Positions 9,607-18,301 of a stretch of DNA of 64,000 nucleotides are shown piece after piece (position 1 is the first letter of the stretch; each line of letters opens with the position of its first letter). The position numbers were made by a program, and so were the translations under genes. Origin of the DNA: Colwellia sp. TT2012 (GTDB lineage: Bacteria; Pseudomonadota; Gammaproteobacteria; Enterobacterales; Alteromonadaceae); the NCBI RefSeq assembly GCF_001440345.1, contig NZ_LJYX01000017.1, forward strand, positions 310,001 to 374,000, given 5' to 3'. The notes under the pieces are model-generated. The model worked only from the letters and a program-made list of their open reading frames with translations, had not been told where the DNA came from and did no database searches.

Positions 9607-10416
9607 ATGAGTAAAAAATTCTACGTTATCTGGAAAGGTGCAAAAACCGGCATTTTCACTACTTGGCCTGAAGTACAGCAACATACTGCTGGTCGCTCAG
9701 ATGCACAATATATGGGCTTTGAATCGAAAAGTGCCGCGGAGCAAGCATTTGCCGCAACTTATACCAAAGCGTTAATGCAGCGCTCCTTAAATAACAAGGG
9801 GACTGCCAGTACAGCACCTAACTCTAGCCGTAAAGCCAGTAGCAGCAAAGGTACTAGCACTAAAACGGCGACCATCAGCCCTAATGGTCCCAGCGATGTT
9901 GAAATTTATTGTGATGGTGCCTGCTCACCTAATCCAGGTAAATCAGGCACCGGCATTGCCGTTTATGAACAAGGTAAAGTAACCTCGTTATATTATGGCT
10001 TGTATGAAAAAAATGGCACCAATAATACTGCTGAATTAAACGGCTTACTTTCTTCCTTTCAATTAGCACAGCACTTTATTGATAAAGATAAAGAGCAAAG
10101 CATTTGTATCCTCTCTGATTCAAAGTATTCAATTGACTGTATCACTAAGTGGGCAAAAGGCTGGCAAGCAAAAGGCTGGACTCGCGGTAAAGGCGAAGAA
10201 GTCAAAAATTTAGCGCTGGTACAACAATGTTATGCGCTCTATAAAACCATGCACACTAAAATCACTATTCGCCATGTTAAAGCCCATGCCAATATAGAGG
10301 GTAATGAACTGGCCGATAGAATGGCGGTATTAGCAAGAAAACAACACCAAGAAACGATGATTCGTTATAGCGAAGCAATCGACATAAAAGCCCTGCTTGC
10401 CCTGCAATCTGGTTAG
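9607..10416 (+). CDS. rnhA: ribonuclease H with N-terminal hybrid-binding domain
   Basis: A 269-residue protein. Residues 1-50 form the caulimovirus-type RNA/DNA hybrid-binding domain (FYVIWKGAKTGIFTTWPEV), followed by a ~45-residue Ser/Thr/Lys-rich linker and an RNase HI domain from about 97 to 245. The catalytic carboxylates are visible: D103 (YCDGAC), E143 (NTAELNGL), D171 (LSDSKYS) and D237 (NELADRMAV), with the loop His in VKAHANIEGN. The enzyme cleaves RNA in RNA-DNA hybrids. This two-domain form is the eukaryotic/Gram-positive RNase H1 layout, also present in several marine gammaproteobacteria. Other rnhA copies cannot be judged from this window. Confidence 0.9.
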   Translation: MSKKFYVIWKGAKTGIFTTWPEVQQHTAGRSDAQYMGFESKSAAEQAFAATYTKALMQRSLNNKGTASTAPNSSRKASSSKGTSTKTATISPNGPSDVEIYCDGACSPNPGKSGTGIAVYEQGKVTSLYYGLYEKNGTNNTAELNGLLSSFQLAQHFIDKDKEQSICILSDSKYSIDCITKWAKGWQAKGWTRGKGEEVKNLALVQQCYALYKTMHTKITIRHVKAHANIEGNELADRMAVLARKQHQETMIRYSEAIDIKALLALQSG

Positions 10417-10490
10417 GCTGATTTACACTAAACTAATATCAACTTAAGCTGAACTCAAATTGAACGGACCTACATTAAACGGATAAGAAC

Positions 10491-11759
10491 ATGCCAACGA
10501 ATATCCTTATCACTATCGCATTTTTGTTGTTAACGGCCTTGATACTTTCTCGAATATTTACCCTACCGAGAAACATCTGGTTGTTATTTGTCTCTCAACC
10601 CTTAGTGATGTCAGCGTCGTCTATTATCGTTTTTATTGGTGGTATTTTATCGAGTAAAATGGCCAGCGATCCTTCGCTGGCGACACTGCCATTAACCTTA
10701 ATGATTCTCGGTGTTGCCGCAGGCTCTATTCCTGCGGCTATGTTAGCTAAAAATAAAGGTCGAAAGTTTGCCGTATATACCGGTTTAAGCTGCTCTTTAA
10801 TGGCGGCAATTATTGCCATGTTTGCTGCGATAACCGCCCTGTTTGAGCTGTTTTGTTTTGCTAGCTTATTAATTGGCGTTGGTGGTGCCTTCACTCAACA
10901 GCTACGTTTTGCCGCGATTGAAAGTAGTTTACATGCTGACGATGTGCCTAAAATATTATCGATATTAATGCTCAGCGGCGTCTTCGCTGCCTTTTTAGGC
11001 CCTGAGGTGGCATTAGTTGGTAAAGATTTATTAAGCTCTCCATATGGTTATGCTGGCTCTTTTTTATTACTGGCCAGCCTTATCCTTTGCGCAATGCTGA
11101 TGATGATAGGCTTCAAAAACCCGCCAGTGAATGAAGATGAAATAGTGGGTGATGCCAGGCCGTTAAAGGTAATCACCAAGCAACCCATTTTTTTAATTGC
11201 CATTTGTACCGCGACTATCGGCTTTGCCCTGATGAGTTATTTAATGACTGCCACACCTATAAGCATGCATCATATGCAAGAACACAGCTTACAAGAGACA
11301 AAATGGGTTATTCAAAGCCATATTGCCGCCATGTACCTACCGTCATTGTTTACCCCTTGGTTAATCAAACACCTGCAGTTAAAAGGCCTTATGTTTATCG
11401 GTATATTAATTTATGCCATAGTCGCCTTTATAGCATTGTCAGGCCAGGAGGTGATGCATTATTGGTGGGCACTAATTTTACTCGGCATTGGGTGGAATTT
11501 CTTATTTTTAACTGGTACCTCTTTATTGCCACAAAGTTATCACGCCAGCGAGCGTCATAAGGTACAAGCAACCAATGACTTTATTTTATTTGGCTTTCAA
11601 GCGGCGGCTTCGCTATTAGCGGGCTGGGTGTTATTTAATGCCGGCTGGCATTGGGTAGTGATAACTAGCATTCCTTTTATCCTGGTACTTTTTGCAGTAC
11701 TAGCGTTTTATCATAAACATCAGCAAACGCTATCGGCGCAAGAGCAAGTAAAGCATTAA
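10491..11759 (+). CDS. MFS transporter
   Basis: A 422-residue integral membrane protein with about twelve hydrophobic segments. Between segments 2 and 3 it has an MFS-A-like loop (AMLAKNKGRKFAVYTG). It is an inner-membrane secondary carrier; the substrate cannot be read from the sequence. The gene begins 74 bases after rnhA on the same strand and may be co-transcribed with it. Confidence 0.82.
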   Translation: MPTNILITIAFLLLTALILSRIFTLPRNIWLLFVSQPLVMSASSIIVFIGGILSSKMASDPSLATLPLTLMILGVAAGSIPAAMLAKNKGRKFAVYTGLSCSLMAAIIAMFAAITALFELFCFASLLIGVGGAFTQQLRFAAIESSLHADDVPKILSILMLSGVFAAFLGPEVALVGKDLLSSPYGYAGSFLLLASLILCAMLMMIGFKNPPVNEDEIVGDARPLKVITKQPIFLIAICTATIGFALMSYLMTATPISMHHMQEHSLQETKWVIQSHIAAMYLPSLFTPWLIKHLQLKGLMFIGILIYAIVAFIALSGQEVMHYWWALILLGIGWNFLFLTGTSLLPQSYHASERHKVQATNDFILFGFQAAASLLAGWVLFNAGWHWVVITSIPFILVLFAVLAFYHKHQQTLSAQEQVKH

Positions 11760-11834
11760 CTTGCTAAGATGAAAAAGATAACGGCTGAGCAATACGTCAG
11801 CCATTAACAATAATAAATAAAGAAGGAAGTGATT

Positions 11835-12071
11835 ATGAGTGGTACAACTATGGTGGTCGTTATTGTCTGTGTGGTCTTTGGTATTTTATATAAGATGTAT
11901 AACAAACATCTTGAATTCAAAGCCAAAACCATTGCTCACAATGACAATACTGACGACAAGAATGATGAGTTAAAAAAAGAAATACAAGCGCTTAATGAAC
12001 GAGTACAAATTCTTGAAAAAATAGTAACCGACGAAGGCTACCAGGTGCAAAAGGATATCAATAACCTTTAA
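11835..12071 (+). CDS. PspB-like small membrane protein
   Basis: 78 residues when begun at ATG 11835, which lies five bases after AAGGAAG; the GTG at 11829 overlaps that ribosome site and is unlikely. There is one N-terminal transmembrane helix (TMVVVIVCVVFGILYKMY), then a charged coiled coil ending ALNERVQILEKIVTDEGYQ. The layout and the RIQxLExI-like repeat resemble PspB of the phage-shock envelope stress response, which binds PspC/PspA in the inner membrane. No pspA or pspC is nearby, so this is a resemblance rather than a proven assignment. Confidence 0.55.
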   Translation: MSGTTMVVVIVCVVFGILYKMYNKHLEFKAKTIAHNDNTDDKNDELKKEIQALNERVQILEKIVTDEGYQVQKDINNL

Positions 12072-12117
12072 CGCTCTGCATCACTCTTTGTTTCTCTTGT
12101 TAAGGTGAATACTTACG

Positions 12118-12309
12118 ATGAAACTTATTATGAAAACTGAGTTTGATAACCTTAGACTCAACAGTAAACATGATTATGAAACTAACAGCAATGGTGATAA
12201 ACAAGTAGTAAAAATTTATTATGGTGACTTGTTGATTGCCAAAAAAATCAAACAGCATAAATCTATTCGTTATTTTGGCATTTCAGGCTATGAGCAGTAC
12301 CTTAGCTAA
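12118..12309 (+). CDS. small hypothetical protein
   Basis: A 63-residue frame with a ribosome site (AAGGTG) 11 bases before the ATG, on the same strand as and 46 bases after the PspB-like gene. The protein is charged, soluble and rich in Lys/Tyr, with no motif I recognise. A second ATG four codons in could also start it. Its independence from any overlapping gene and its ribosome site are the only support. Confidence 0.45.
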   Translation: MKLIMKTEFDNLRLNSKHDYETNSNGDKQVVKIYYGDLLIAKKIKQHKSIRYFGISGYEQYLS

Positions 12310-12331
12310 CAAGCTATGTTGAACTAGTGTG

Positions 12332-12676
12332 CTACTTCTTCAACAGAGACTTTAAATCGGCGAAGGGATTATAGGTGGCAGTATCTTGATTGGTATCGCC
12401 CGCTTTAACTTCCCTTTGATACCTAGCTTGATCAGTATATTTATCATGTTCGTTATCATGGCAATAGATGCATAATAATTCCCAGTTGCTACCGTCATTA
12501 GGATTGTTGCTATGATCGTGGTCGACATGATGTACGGTTAATTCTTTTAAGTTAGAGAATTCAAAAGCGCGCGCACAACGACCGCATACCCAAGGAAACA
12601 ATTTTAATGCTCGGTCACGATAACCTTTTTCTTGTTGTTTGTAGTTGGCACTGGTGCCAAAACGATCTGAGGACAT
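12332..12676 (-). CDS. yajD: HNH nuclease YajD
   Basis: 114 residues, close to the 115 of E. coli YajD. Two CxxC pairs (VCGRC and LCIYCHDNEH) bind a structural zinc, and the HNH core reads LTVHHVDHDHSNNPNDGSNWELLC with catalytic His pairs. This is the compact HNH fold of a putative metal-dependent nuclease; its biological substrate is unknown. The gene is monocistronic on the minus strand. Confidence 0.88.
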   Translation of the reverse strand: MSSDRFGTSANYKQQEKGYRDRALKLFPWVCGRCARAFEFSNLKELTVHHVDHDHSNNPNDGSNWELLCIYCHDNEHDKYTDQARYQREVKAGDTNQDTATYNPFADLKSLLKK

Positions 12677-12778
12677 AGGATTTCAGGACATAATAAAGTA
12701 AACAATAAGGCTAGTGTATTGCTAAGCACCTTACTTAGCAAGACTGAGGGCTTAGCAATAGAGATGTATAAGCTAATG

Positions 12779-13189
12779 CTACATATTAAGGGTATTAATT
12801 TCTATTTTTGTTTGCTGCTCTAATAGTTCCAGCGTTTTACCGTGAGGAATAGGTAAACGTGTTTTCGGATCAACTTGTACAAAAACAATATCATCAGCCA
12901 AACAAATGGTTTTTTTAGTGGCTTTATTACGCACCAAACAAGTGACCGTAATAGAAGTACGACCGACCTTCTTAGTCTCTAAGCCAAACTCAACCACATC
13001 ACCCTGCATAGCAGCAGACTCAAAACTAATTGCGCCAATATGCTTGGTCACTAAACAATTAGTTTCTAATTGACAGATAGCATAAATAGCGGCCTCTTCA
13101 TCAATCCATTCAAGGGCTCGACCGCCAAATAAAGAGTTGGCGTAATTTAAATCATTGGGCATAACAAGACGACGGGAAAGGAAATGCAT
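12779..13189 (-). CDS. hotdog-fold acyl-CoA thioesterase (YciA type)
   Basis: A 136-residue hotdog-fold protein with the YciA/BACH pattern: N-terminal SRRLVMPNDLNYANSLFGGRALEWIDEEAA with the catalytic Asn/Asp region, then a strand pair (VEFGLETKKVGRTSITVTCLVRN). The enzyme hydrolyses acyl-CoA to free acid and CoA in the cytoplasm. ATG at 13189. It is the last conserved gene before the cassette region. Confidence 0.85.
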   Translation of the reverse strand: MHFLSRRLVMPNDLNYANSLFGGRALEWIDEEAAIYAICQLETNCLVTKHIGAISFESAAMQGDVVEFGLETKKVGRTSITVTCLVRNKATKKTICLADDIVFVQVDPKTRLPIPHGKTLELLEQQTKIEINTLNM

Positions 13190-13445
13190 AATAAGCCTTA
13201 AGCTAATGTAGGTTCAACTGGTATGACCTATTATAGCACTTTTATTAGCACGTACTGAGTATTAACTCTAATAAAAGTGCTGTTAACTTTTCCTAGACTA
13301 GCTCTGGGCTATGTGTGGATCGTCACAAATAATGAGAAATGCGTCATGCGATGAGAAAATTTAACAATTAATTTACAATGATTTGTGACTGCGCATTATG
13401 TTTGAGTTTATCAATCCGCAAATGAAATTAACTTCTAATGATCAC

Positions 13446-13549
13446 TTTTACCACCAAGTTGCCCTTAACAAAAGGGCTACTTCCTTTGAAATTTACTAAT
13501 TTTTTAAAATTAGATGCTAAGGGCGGTAAGTACCACACAACGGACATTA
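13446..13549. repeat. ~100-bp flanking repeat, copy A
   Basis: It shares CTTAACAAAAGGGCTACTTC, TTTGAAATTTACTAATTTTT and GATGCTAAGGGCGGTAAGTA with copy B at 15097-15207. It can fold as GCCCTTA ... TAAGGGC enclosing CTAATTTT/AAAATTAG. Copies A and B lie in the same orientation on either side of the monooxygenase cassette. Confidence 0.8.
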
Positions 13550-13590
13550 GGTAGTTAGCGCCAAACAGTGTTTCGGATTATATTTTGTAT

Positions 13591-13690
13591 CGATAACACC
13601 AAAATAACGGGCTAAGTAATACTTGCTAAAATGTGAAACGAAGTGGAACCGAGCAAGCGTTACGTGTCCCTGTTTATTTTCTTGTTAAGC
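13591..13690 (-). other. attC-like integron recombination site
   Basis: Read on the minus strand it begins GCTTAAC (fits RYYYAAC) and ends GTTATCG (GTT kept). The arm AAGAAAATAAACAGGG near the 5' end is imperfectly complementary to CCCGTTATTTTGGTGTT near the 3' end, with an extra unpaired base. The middle holds GTTCCACTTCGTTTCACATTTTAGC, a phrase typical of marine gammaproteobacterial attC sites. The monooxygenase stop codon lies inside GCTTAAC, as is usual for gene cassettes. Confidence 0.7.
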
Positions 13691-14851
13691 GCTGATAGGT
13701 AAACCGCTAGACCATCCCTTTGCCATACCTATTACTGCACCTTGATAATTGGTGTTTTTACTCGCTAAGTTTCTGTGCTTACAAAACTCGACATCTTGAT
13801 TGAAAATAGAGGATGCCAATTGACGTCCTCCCATGGTAATACCTGATGTTTTAGATTTTCTCAATTCAGTAAATTGTTCAAATGCCTTAGATATATTGTT
13901 GATATTTTCTTTTAAACATCTAGTAATGTGCCATGCATCTTCTAGTGCCTGACAAGCACCTTGGCCCGATGTTGGTAAAGGGGAATGTGCCGCATCACCT
14001 AATAATATGACATTATTCTTATGCCATTTATCGATTGGATCATGATCGTGTACATAAATTTTATTAATACTAGACTCGGGAGTTTCATTGATGATTCTAG
14101 TAATTATATCTGGCCAACTACTAAATAGTGAATTGAGTTCTGATTTATATTTACTTGGATTTACTTCAGACATCTTCTCTGAAACAACACCACCAGCCCA
14201 ATAAGCTTTATTGTTTGATATTGGAACAATTCCGAAACGTTCTCCAGTCCCCCAATAATCAGAAACAGATAAATCCGAGAAATTAACAGATTTACTTTCA
14301 AAGACACCAACCCAATTAATGAAACCTTGGTAGATAGGTGTATTGCTACCATTGACGTATTTTCTAGAAAGAGATCTCATACGACCATCTGCGCCAATAA
14401 TGATATCGGGTTTAATACTTTTACCATTACTAAATTTAACAGATGTACTTCCATGATTATCCGATAATCCGGTAACATCATGCTGGTAATGTACATTGAT
14501 GTTTAATTCAATCGTCCGTCGAATCAGTATCCTCATCAAATCTTTTCGAATAATAGAATAACTAGGATATTTCATTAAACGATTAAGCTCATTTATATTT
14601 AATGAGCCTATAGATTCTCCTGTATTCGAAAATCGATTCATATAATTAAGCGAACCTGACACCTTGGCAACTTCACCCAAAATACCAAGTTGTTCAAGTA
14701 CGAAAGAAGCATTAGGCCAACATACAATACCAGCTCCTATTTCAGTGGGTTTACTATGTCGTTCATAAACAGACACATCGAACCCTTCTTGTTTTAATGC
14801 AATAGCGGTACTTAATCCACCAATACCTCCACCAAGAATACCAATATTCAA
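13685..14851 (-). CDS. FAD-dependent monooxygenase (integron-cassette gene)
   Basis: A 388-residue class A flavin monooxygenase. The FAD-binding GXGXXG is MNIGILGGGIGGLSTAIAL; the DG motif is IIGADGRMRS; the second FAD motif is NVILLGDAAHSPLPTSGQGACQALEDA. It resembles urate-hydroxylase/salicylate-hydroxylase-type enzymes (QGFINWVGVFE is like HpxO); the substrate is unknown. The start is TTG at 14851, five bases after AAGGAG. On the coding strand GTTAGGC (14876-14882) precedes the gene and an attC-like site follows, so this is a complete gene cassette. No integrase or second cassette is visible. Confidence 0.85.
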   Translation of the reverse strand: MNIGILGGGIGGLSTAIALKQEGFDVSVYERHSKPTEIGAGIVCWPNASFVLEQLGILGEVAKVSGSLNYMNRFSNTGESIGSLNINELNRLMKYPSYSIIRKDLMRILIRRTIELNINVHYQHDVTGLSDNHGSTSVKFSNGKSIKPDIIIGADGRMRSLSRKYVNGSNTPIYQGFINWVGVFESKSVNFSDLSVSDYWGTGERFGIVPISNNKAYWAGGVVSEKMSEVNPSKYKSELNSLFSSWPDIITRIINETPESSINKIYVHDHDPIDKWHKNNVILLGDAAHSPLPTSGQGACQALEDAWHITRCLKENINNISKAFEQFTELRKSKTSGITMGGRQLASSIFNQDVEFCKHRNLASKNTNYQGAVIGMAKGWSSGLPISA

Positions 14852-14889
14852 AATGACTCCTTGTCCAGACTAAGCGCCTAACAGCCTAT

Positions 14890-15035
14890 TATGGAATCGG
14901 CTCAATAATGACCGTCCCATAATTAAAATTTAATTTACATTAATATCCCACAAATTCAAAGCATTAGAAACAACTACAACTAATTATTTAATAAAAGATA
15001 GGATGTTACTGAGCCGATTAATTAACATGACATGA
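14890..15035. other. long inverted repeat upstream of the cassette
   Basis: TTACTGAGCCGATTAATTAA at 15007-15026 and ATCGGCTCAATAATG at 14896-14910 form arms about 100 bases apart. The right border is GTTAGGC on the cassette strand. This could be a degenerate attC of a lost neighbour or an attI-like site; I cannot decide. Confidence 0.4.
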
Positions 15036-15096
15036 AATATTAATTAGAAAAAATATGGCAAAAGATCAAATGCTAACGTCTTCAACGCGCACCAAG

Positions 15097-15207
15097 AAGT
15101 CCTTAACAAAAGGGCTACTTCATTTGAAATTTACTAATTTTTTAATTTTTTAATTTTTTAATTTTTTAAAATGAGATGCTAAGGGCGGTAAGTACCACAC
15201 AACGGAC
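15097..15207. repeat. ~100-bp flanking repeat, copy B
   Basis: Same repeat as copy A, but the AATTTTTT unit in the middle is present four times in tandem instead of once. A 21-base piece of its left end (GCGCACCAAGAAGTCCTTA) also occurs alone at about 19828-19846. Confidence 0.8.
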
Positions 15208-15389
15208 TATATCTATTAGCTGAAATCACTCAAAATTAGGTGCGCTATTGATACATAAGCGGCCATTAACATCAATAGCTTTTAGAGCTATTTCCCGTGT
15301 TCAGAGCCAGTAGATTTACCTTTGCCCTGACAGACAACTAAGCCACCAAAGCCGCCGTTCATCATATAATACAAAGTAAGTTTTTGCCT

Positions 15390-15477
15390 CGAATTTGGTG
15401 GCACAAATTCACTGTGCAACTACAGACAGCAATACCAAACAAAAAAATTCGATAAATAGGTTGTTGAACGGTTGCAT
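15390..15477 (-). pseudogene. decayed small exported-protein gene
   Basis: An ATG at 15477 follows AAAGGAATA and begins MQPFNNLFIEFFCLVLLSVVAQ, a short signal-peptide-like frame that stops. A shift in the middle would give ...GIAVCSCTVNLCHQIRGK. It looks like a frameshifted remnant of a small secreted protein or lipoprotein. It is listed because the RstA-box promoter before it is intact. Confidence 0.4.
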
Positions 15478-15535
15478 GCTTATTCCTTTAGTTTTTTAAA
15501 GAAGTAAACTATAAGCAATGGCGTAGTTGAAAGAC

Positions 15536-15568
15536 GTAACAAGTTCCATCATCTGTAACAAAGTGTTT
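15536..15568 (-). promoter_or_regulatory. RstA-box pair before the decayed gene
   Basis: Two GTAAC half-sites 19 bases apart on the plus strand (15536 and 15555). On the minus strand AACACTTTGTTACA fits the E. coli RstA consensus TACATNTNGTTACA at 10 of its 12 fixed positions. The site starts 59 bases before the decayed gene's ATG, and TATAGT lies 21 bases after the second half-site. Confidence 0.65.
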
Positions 15569-15718
15569 AGAATAATAAAAGACCAATGAAGATAAAGGTG
15601 GCCTAATAGGGTTAATAGGTCATTTTTAGTAAAATTAAATGTAAAAAAGTCCCTTACGGCATAATACATAAGGGGATTTTGTAAAGTTTAGTTTTTTTAC
15701 AGGATTTATTACAGATTT

Positions 15719-16993
15719 TTATCCATGGAAAGTCACACAGAATTCAGCACCGCCGAGCTCTACTGAGTCAGAAATGACCAGTTTGGCATCATGCAATTGA
15801 GCTATTCTTGAGACAATAGCCAAGCCCATACCGTAACCTGGTTTTTCGTGAGCCTGCTCACCGCGCATAAAGGGTTTCAATAACTCATCGCGTTTTTCTT
15901 TGGCAATGCCGGGACCATCATCACTAATAATAAACTGCAGTGCTGAAGCCGTGTTGGTAATTTTCAGGGTAATTTCATTACTTGCATATTGCTGGGCATT
16001 ACCAAGCAAATTATTGATTAACATGCTCAGGTAATTAGCATCACCGTTAACCATGGCAATGCCTTGAGCATGCCAATTAATGACCTTATTGCTATCAGAT
16101 ACTGCAGCAACGCACTGGCTGATCAGGACATTAAGGTCAATACTCTGTGGCTCGATCGCCATCATCGCTTGCTCTATGCGCGCATAATTAAGTAATACAC
16201 TGACTAATCGTTCCATTTCATCAATATCACGAGATAGATGGTTTTGGTACTTTTCCCTAGTCTCTGCTTTGTCAGTTTCCTGCAGCATCTCAATACCAAA
16301 GCGTAACCTGGCCAAAGGTGTGCGTAAATCATGGGCAACGGCATCACTGAGCAGCTTGTTATCACTTACCAGCGTTTCTATGCGCTGTGCCATGTGATTA
16401 AATTCATTTTCAATACTGGCGATATAAGACGTTGAATTAACATTAATTCGCTGTTGTAGATGGCCTTCGCCAAAAGCTTTAGTGGTTTGTCTCAATTTTC
16501 TCAATTGTTTAATCAAGGGATAGAGCCAAATAAGCACCACCAGTAAAATACCCAGATAAAATACAGCGGTTAACAGTAGCTGCAATGCGCTATTTTGACT
16601 TTCTTTTACAACAGGAGGAATATTAAAGATCAGTACCTTTTGCTGTGAAGGCACAATAAAGTGCATCGATATGTTGCTGTCAGTCTCAAATACCAGCGGT
16701 TTGCCACCGTAAAAGGATTGTTTTAATGAATCAGGTAAAAAGAAATCATCGAGTTGATCTAGCGTAACTGTAAGCTCATCTTGTTGTTGCCAATTAGCAA
16801 TGAATTGCTCAGGCTCTTGTTGTTTGTCCAAGGTTAACGCCAAGGATTTTCCTAATTGGCGATAGGGTGATAATTCATCGAACTGATTGCTTGCTTGGCT
16901 CTGATATTGGCTAAATAAGTTATCTAATACTCCGCCCATGCCTATTACGGCCACTAATATCACCAATAATAGCGATAAGGTTAGTTTTGGCAT
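15719..16993 (-). CDS. rstB: sensor histidine kinase, RstB-like
   Basis: A 424-residue inner-membrane histidine kinase. Transmembrane helix 1 is near residues 4-22 and helix 2 near 137-160, with a ~110-residue periplasmic sensor between. HAMP follows (160-212). The phospho-acceptor is H221 in AVAHDLRTPLARL, then the N box (NNLLGNAQQYA), G1 DDGPGIAKE and G2 GYGMGLAIVSRI. It lies 20 bases after the response regulator and is the last gene of the mipA-like operon. The RstB name rests on its RstA partner and on the layout; the signal is unknown (in E. coli the system responds to acid and low Mg via PhoPQ). Confidence 0.85.
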   Translation of the reverse strand: MPKLTLSLLLVILVAVIGMGGVLDNLFSQYQSQASNQFDELSPYRQLGKSLALTLDKQQEPEQFIANWQQQDELTVTLDQLDDFFLPDSLKQSFYGGKPLVFETDSNISMHFIVPSQQKVLIFNIPPVVKESQNSALQLLLTAVFYLGILLVVLIWLYPLIKQLRKLRQTTKAFGEGHLQQRINVNSTSYIASIENEFNHMAQRIETLVSDNKLLSDAVAHDLRTPLARLRFGIEMLQETDKAETREKYQNHLSRDIDEMERLVSVLLNYARIEQAMMAIEPQSIDLNVLISQCVAAVSDSNKVINWHAQGIAMVNGDANYLSMLINNLLGNAQQYASNEITLKITNTASALQFIISDDGPGIAKEKRDELLKPFMRGEQAHEKPGYGMGLAIVSRIAQLHDAKLVISDSVELGGAEFCVTFHG

Positions 16994-17013
16994 GGTATAT
17001 TCCTAGGCATAAG

Positions 17014-17814
17014 TTACTCCCAAGCACCTTTAACAAATAAATACCCTTTACCCCAGACGGTTTTTATTCGATACGGATTGCTAGCATCATCACCCAGTTT
17101 TTTTCGTATTCTTGAAATAAGAATATCAATTGAACGATCAAAACCATCGTAATCAATACCTCTGCGTTGAATCACTAGTTCTTTGCGACTAACAAGCTTA
17201 TCTGCTGATTGAGCGAGTTGCCACAAGACATCAAATTCGTTCGAAGAAATTGCAACTTTCGCGCCTGCCAGAGTGGTTGTTCTAGAATTGGCATCGATGG
17301 TGAGCTTAGCAAAACTTAGTATATTTTCATCCGTCTCAGAGGTAACCGCTGGTGCGACTGTCGACACAGTTTCTTGCGAAGAAACACGACGTAACAGCGC
17401 TTTTATCCGCGATAGTAATACTCTTGGTTTGACTGGTTTTACCACATAGTCATCAGCACCTAACTCTAGTCCTAATACTTCGTCAGTTTCATGATCTCGT
17501 GCCGTCATCATTAAAATAGGCCCACGGTAAAAAGGCCGAATAGCTTGGCACACTTCAAAGCCATCTTTTACCGGTAACATGATGTCTAATATCACCAAGT
17601 CAGGCTGATCTGCTTCAATCAGTTCAATGGCAATATCACCTCGGGTAGCCAAAGTCACCAAGTAACCTTGTTCGCTAAGATAGTCGCTAAACCATTCTGC
17701 TAGCGACATATCGTCCTCTACTAACATAATATGTTTGCCGGTAATTGATGGCGACAAATTATTATCGTTAAAAATAGTTTCCGTCAAAGCTCTTTCCGTC
17801 AAAATAATCTCCAA
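17014..17814 (-). CDS. rstA: OmpR-family response regulator RstA
   Basis: 266 residues: a ~27-residue N-terminal extension, a receiver domain with acceptor D77 (LVILDIMLPVKDG) and conserved acidic VEDD, then a winged-helix DNA-binding domain. The C-terminus RRGIDYDGFDRSIDILISRIRKKL...PYRIKTVWGKGYLF...AWE matches E. coli RstA closely (SYDGMDRSVDVAISRLRKKL... YRIKTVRNKGYLF...AWE). The start overlaps the end of the DUF3019 gene by 16 bases. RstA boxes stand before the operon, which predicts autoregulation. A shorter start inside the extension is possible. Confidence 0.88.
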   Translation of the reverse strand: MEIILTERALTETIFNDNNLSPSITGKHIMLVEDDMSLAEWFSDYLSEQGYLVTLATRGDIAIELIEADQPDLVILDIMLPVKDGFEVCQAIRPFYRGPILMMTARDHETDEVLGLELGADDYVVKPVKPRVLLSRIKALLRRVSSQETVSTVAPAVTSETDENILSFAKLTIDANSRTTTLAGAKVAISSNEFDVLWQLAQSADKLVSRKELVIQRRGIDYDGFDRSIDILISRIRKKLGDDASNPYRIKTVWGKGYLFVKGAWE

Positions 17815-18287
17815 GTAGATTTTGCCCGTTTAGATGACTTGTATACCCAGGCCACAGGTATTGTTGCTTGGGCTAAATCTACTGTTGAGTCATGCTTACG
17901 TAAAGAAAAGTCATTAGTTAAGGTCGATTGAAAATCAAAGTCAAACTCACCTGTTGCCTGTTGCTGCCAGCACTTAAGTATTTGATTGCGGGTGGTATTT
18001 ACCAGACAATAATTGCTAATTTTTGGATGCTGCCAGCTAAAGGTCACTTCAAGGTAACATTTTTGCCCTTTATGCAGTGCAACACAAGGTTTAGGTGTTA
18101 CTTTTAGCTGAGCTAATTGGCTGGAATTATTTGCTGAAGTATTAGCTTGGGTTGCTGCGGCATTAGCAGAGCCAGGGATAAACAAGCATGCAACGCACAG
18201 CAATAAAGCTAGTTGTATCCATGGTGTCAGCTTAGACATTTCAATTGTATTTACTGTCGTTTTTACGGTTATTTTAAAAAAAGGCAT
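17799..18287 (-). CDS. DUF3019 family periplasmic protein
   Basis: A 162-residue protein with a signal peptide (IQLALLLCVACLFIPGSANAAA), preceded by about 17 extra residues; an internal Met (MSKLTPWIQ) is a likely real start. The mature part has four Cys residues (PKPCVALHKGQKCYLEV, NYCLVN and ILKCW), suggesting two disulfides, and fits DUF3019, a family found next to MipA/OmpV and two-component genes in Shewanella-type bacteria. The function is unknown. Its position between the outer-membrane protein and RstA suggests a periplasmic accessory or sensory part of this circuit. Confidence 0.75.
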   Translation of the reverse strand: MPFFKITVKTTVNTIEMSKLTPWIQLALLLCVACLFIPGSANAAATQANTSANNSSQLAQLKVTPKPCVALHKGQKCYLEVTFSWQHPKISNYCLVNTTRNQILKCWQQQATGEFDFDFQSTLTNDFSLRKHDSTVDLAQATIPVAWVYKSSKRAKSTWRLF

Positions 18288-18301
18288 ATTATTGTTCCTG
18301 C

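Noticed and set aside
11835-12071. Calling a complete phage-shock (psp) operon
   Set aside because: Only a PspB-like protein is present; no PspA, PspC or PspF gene is nearby.
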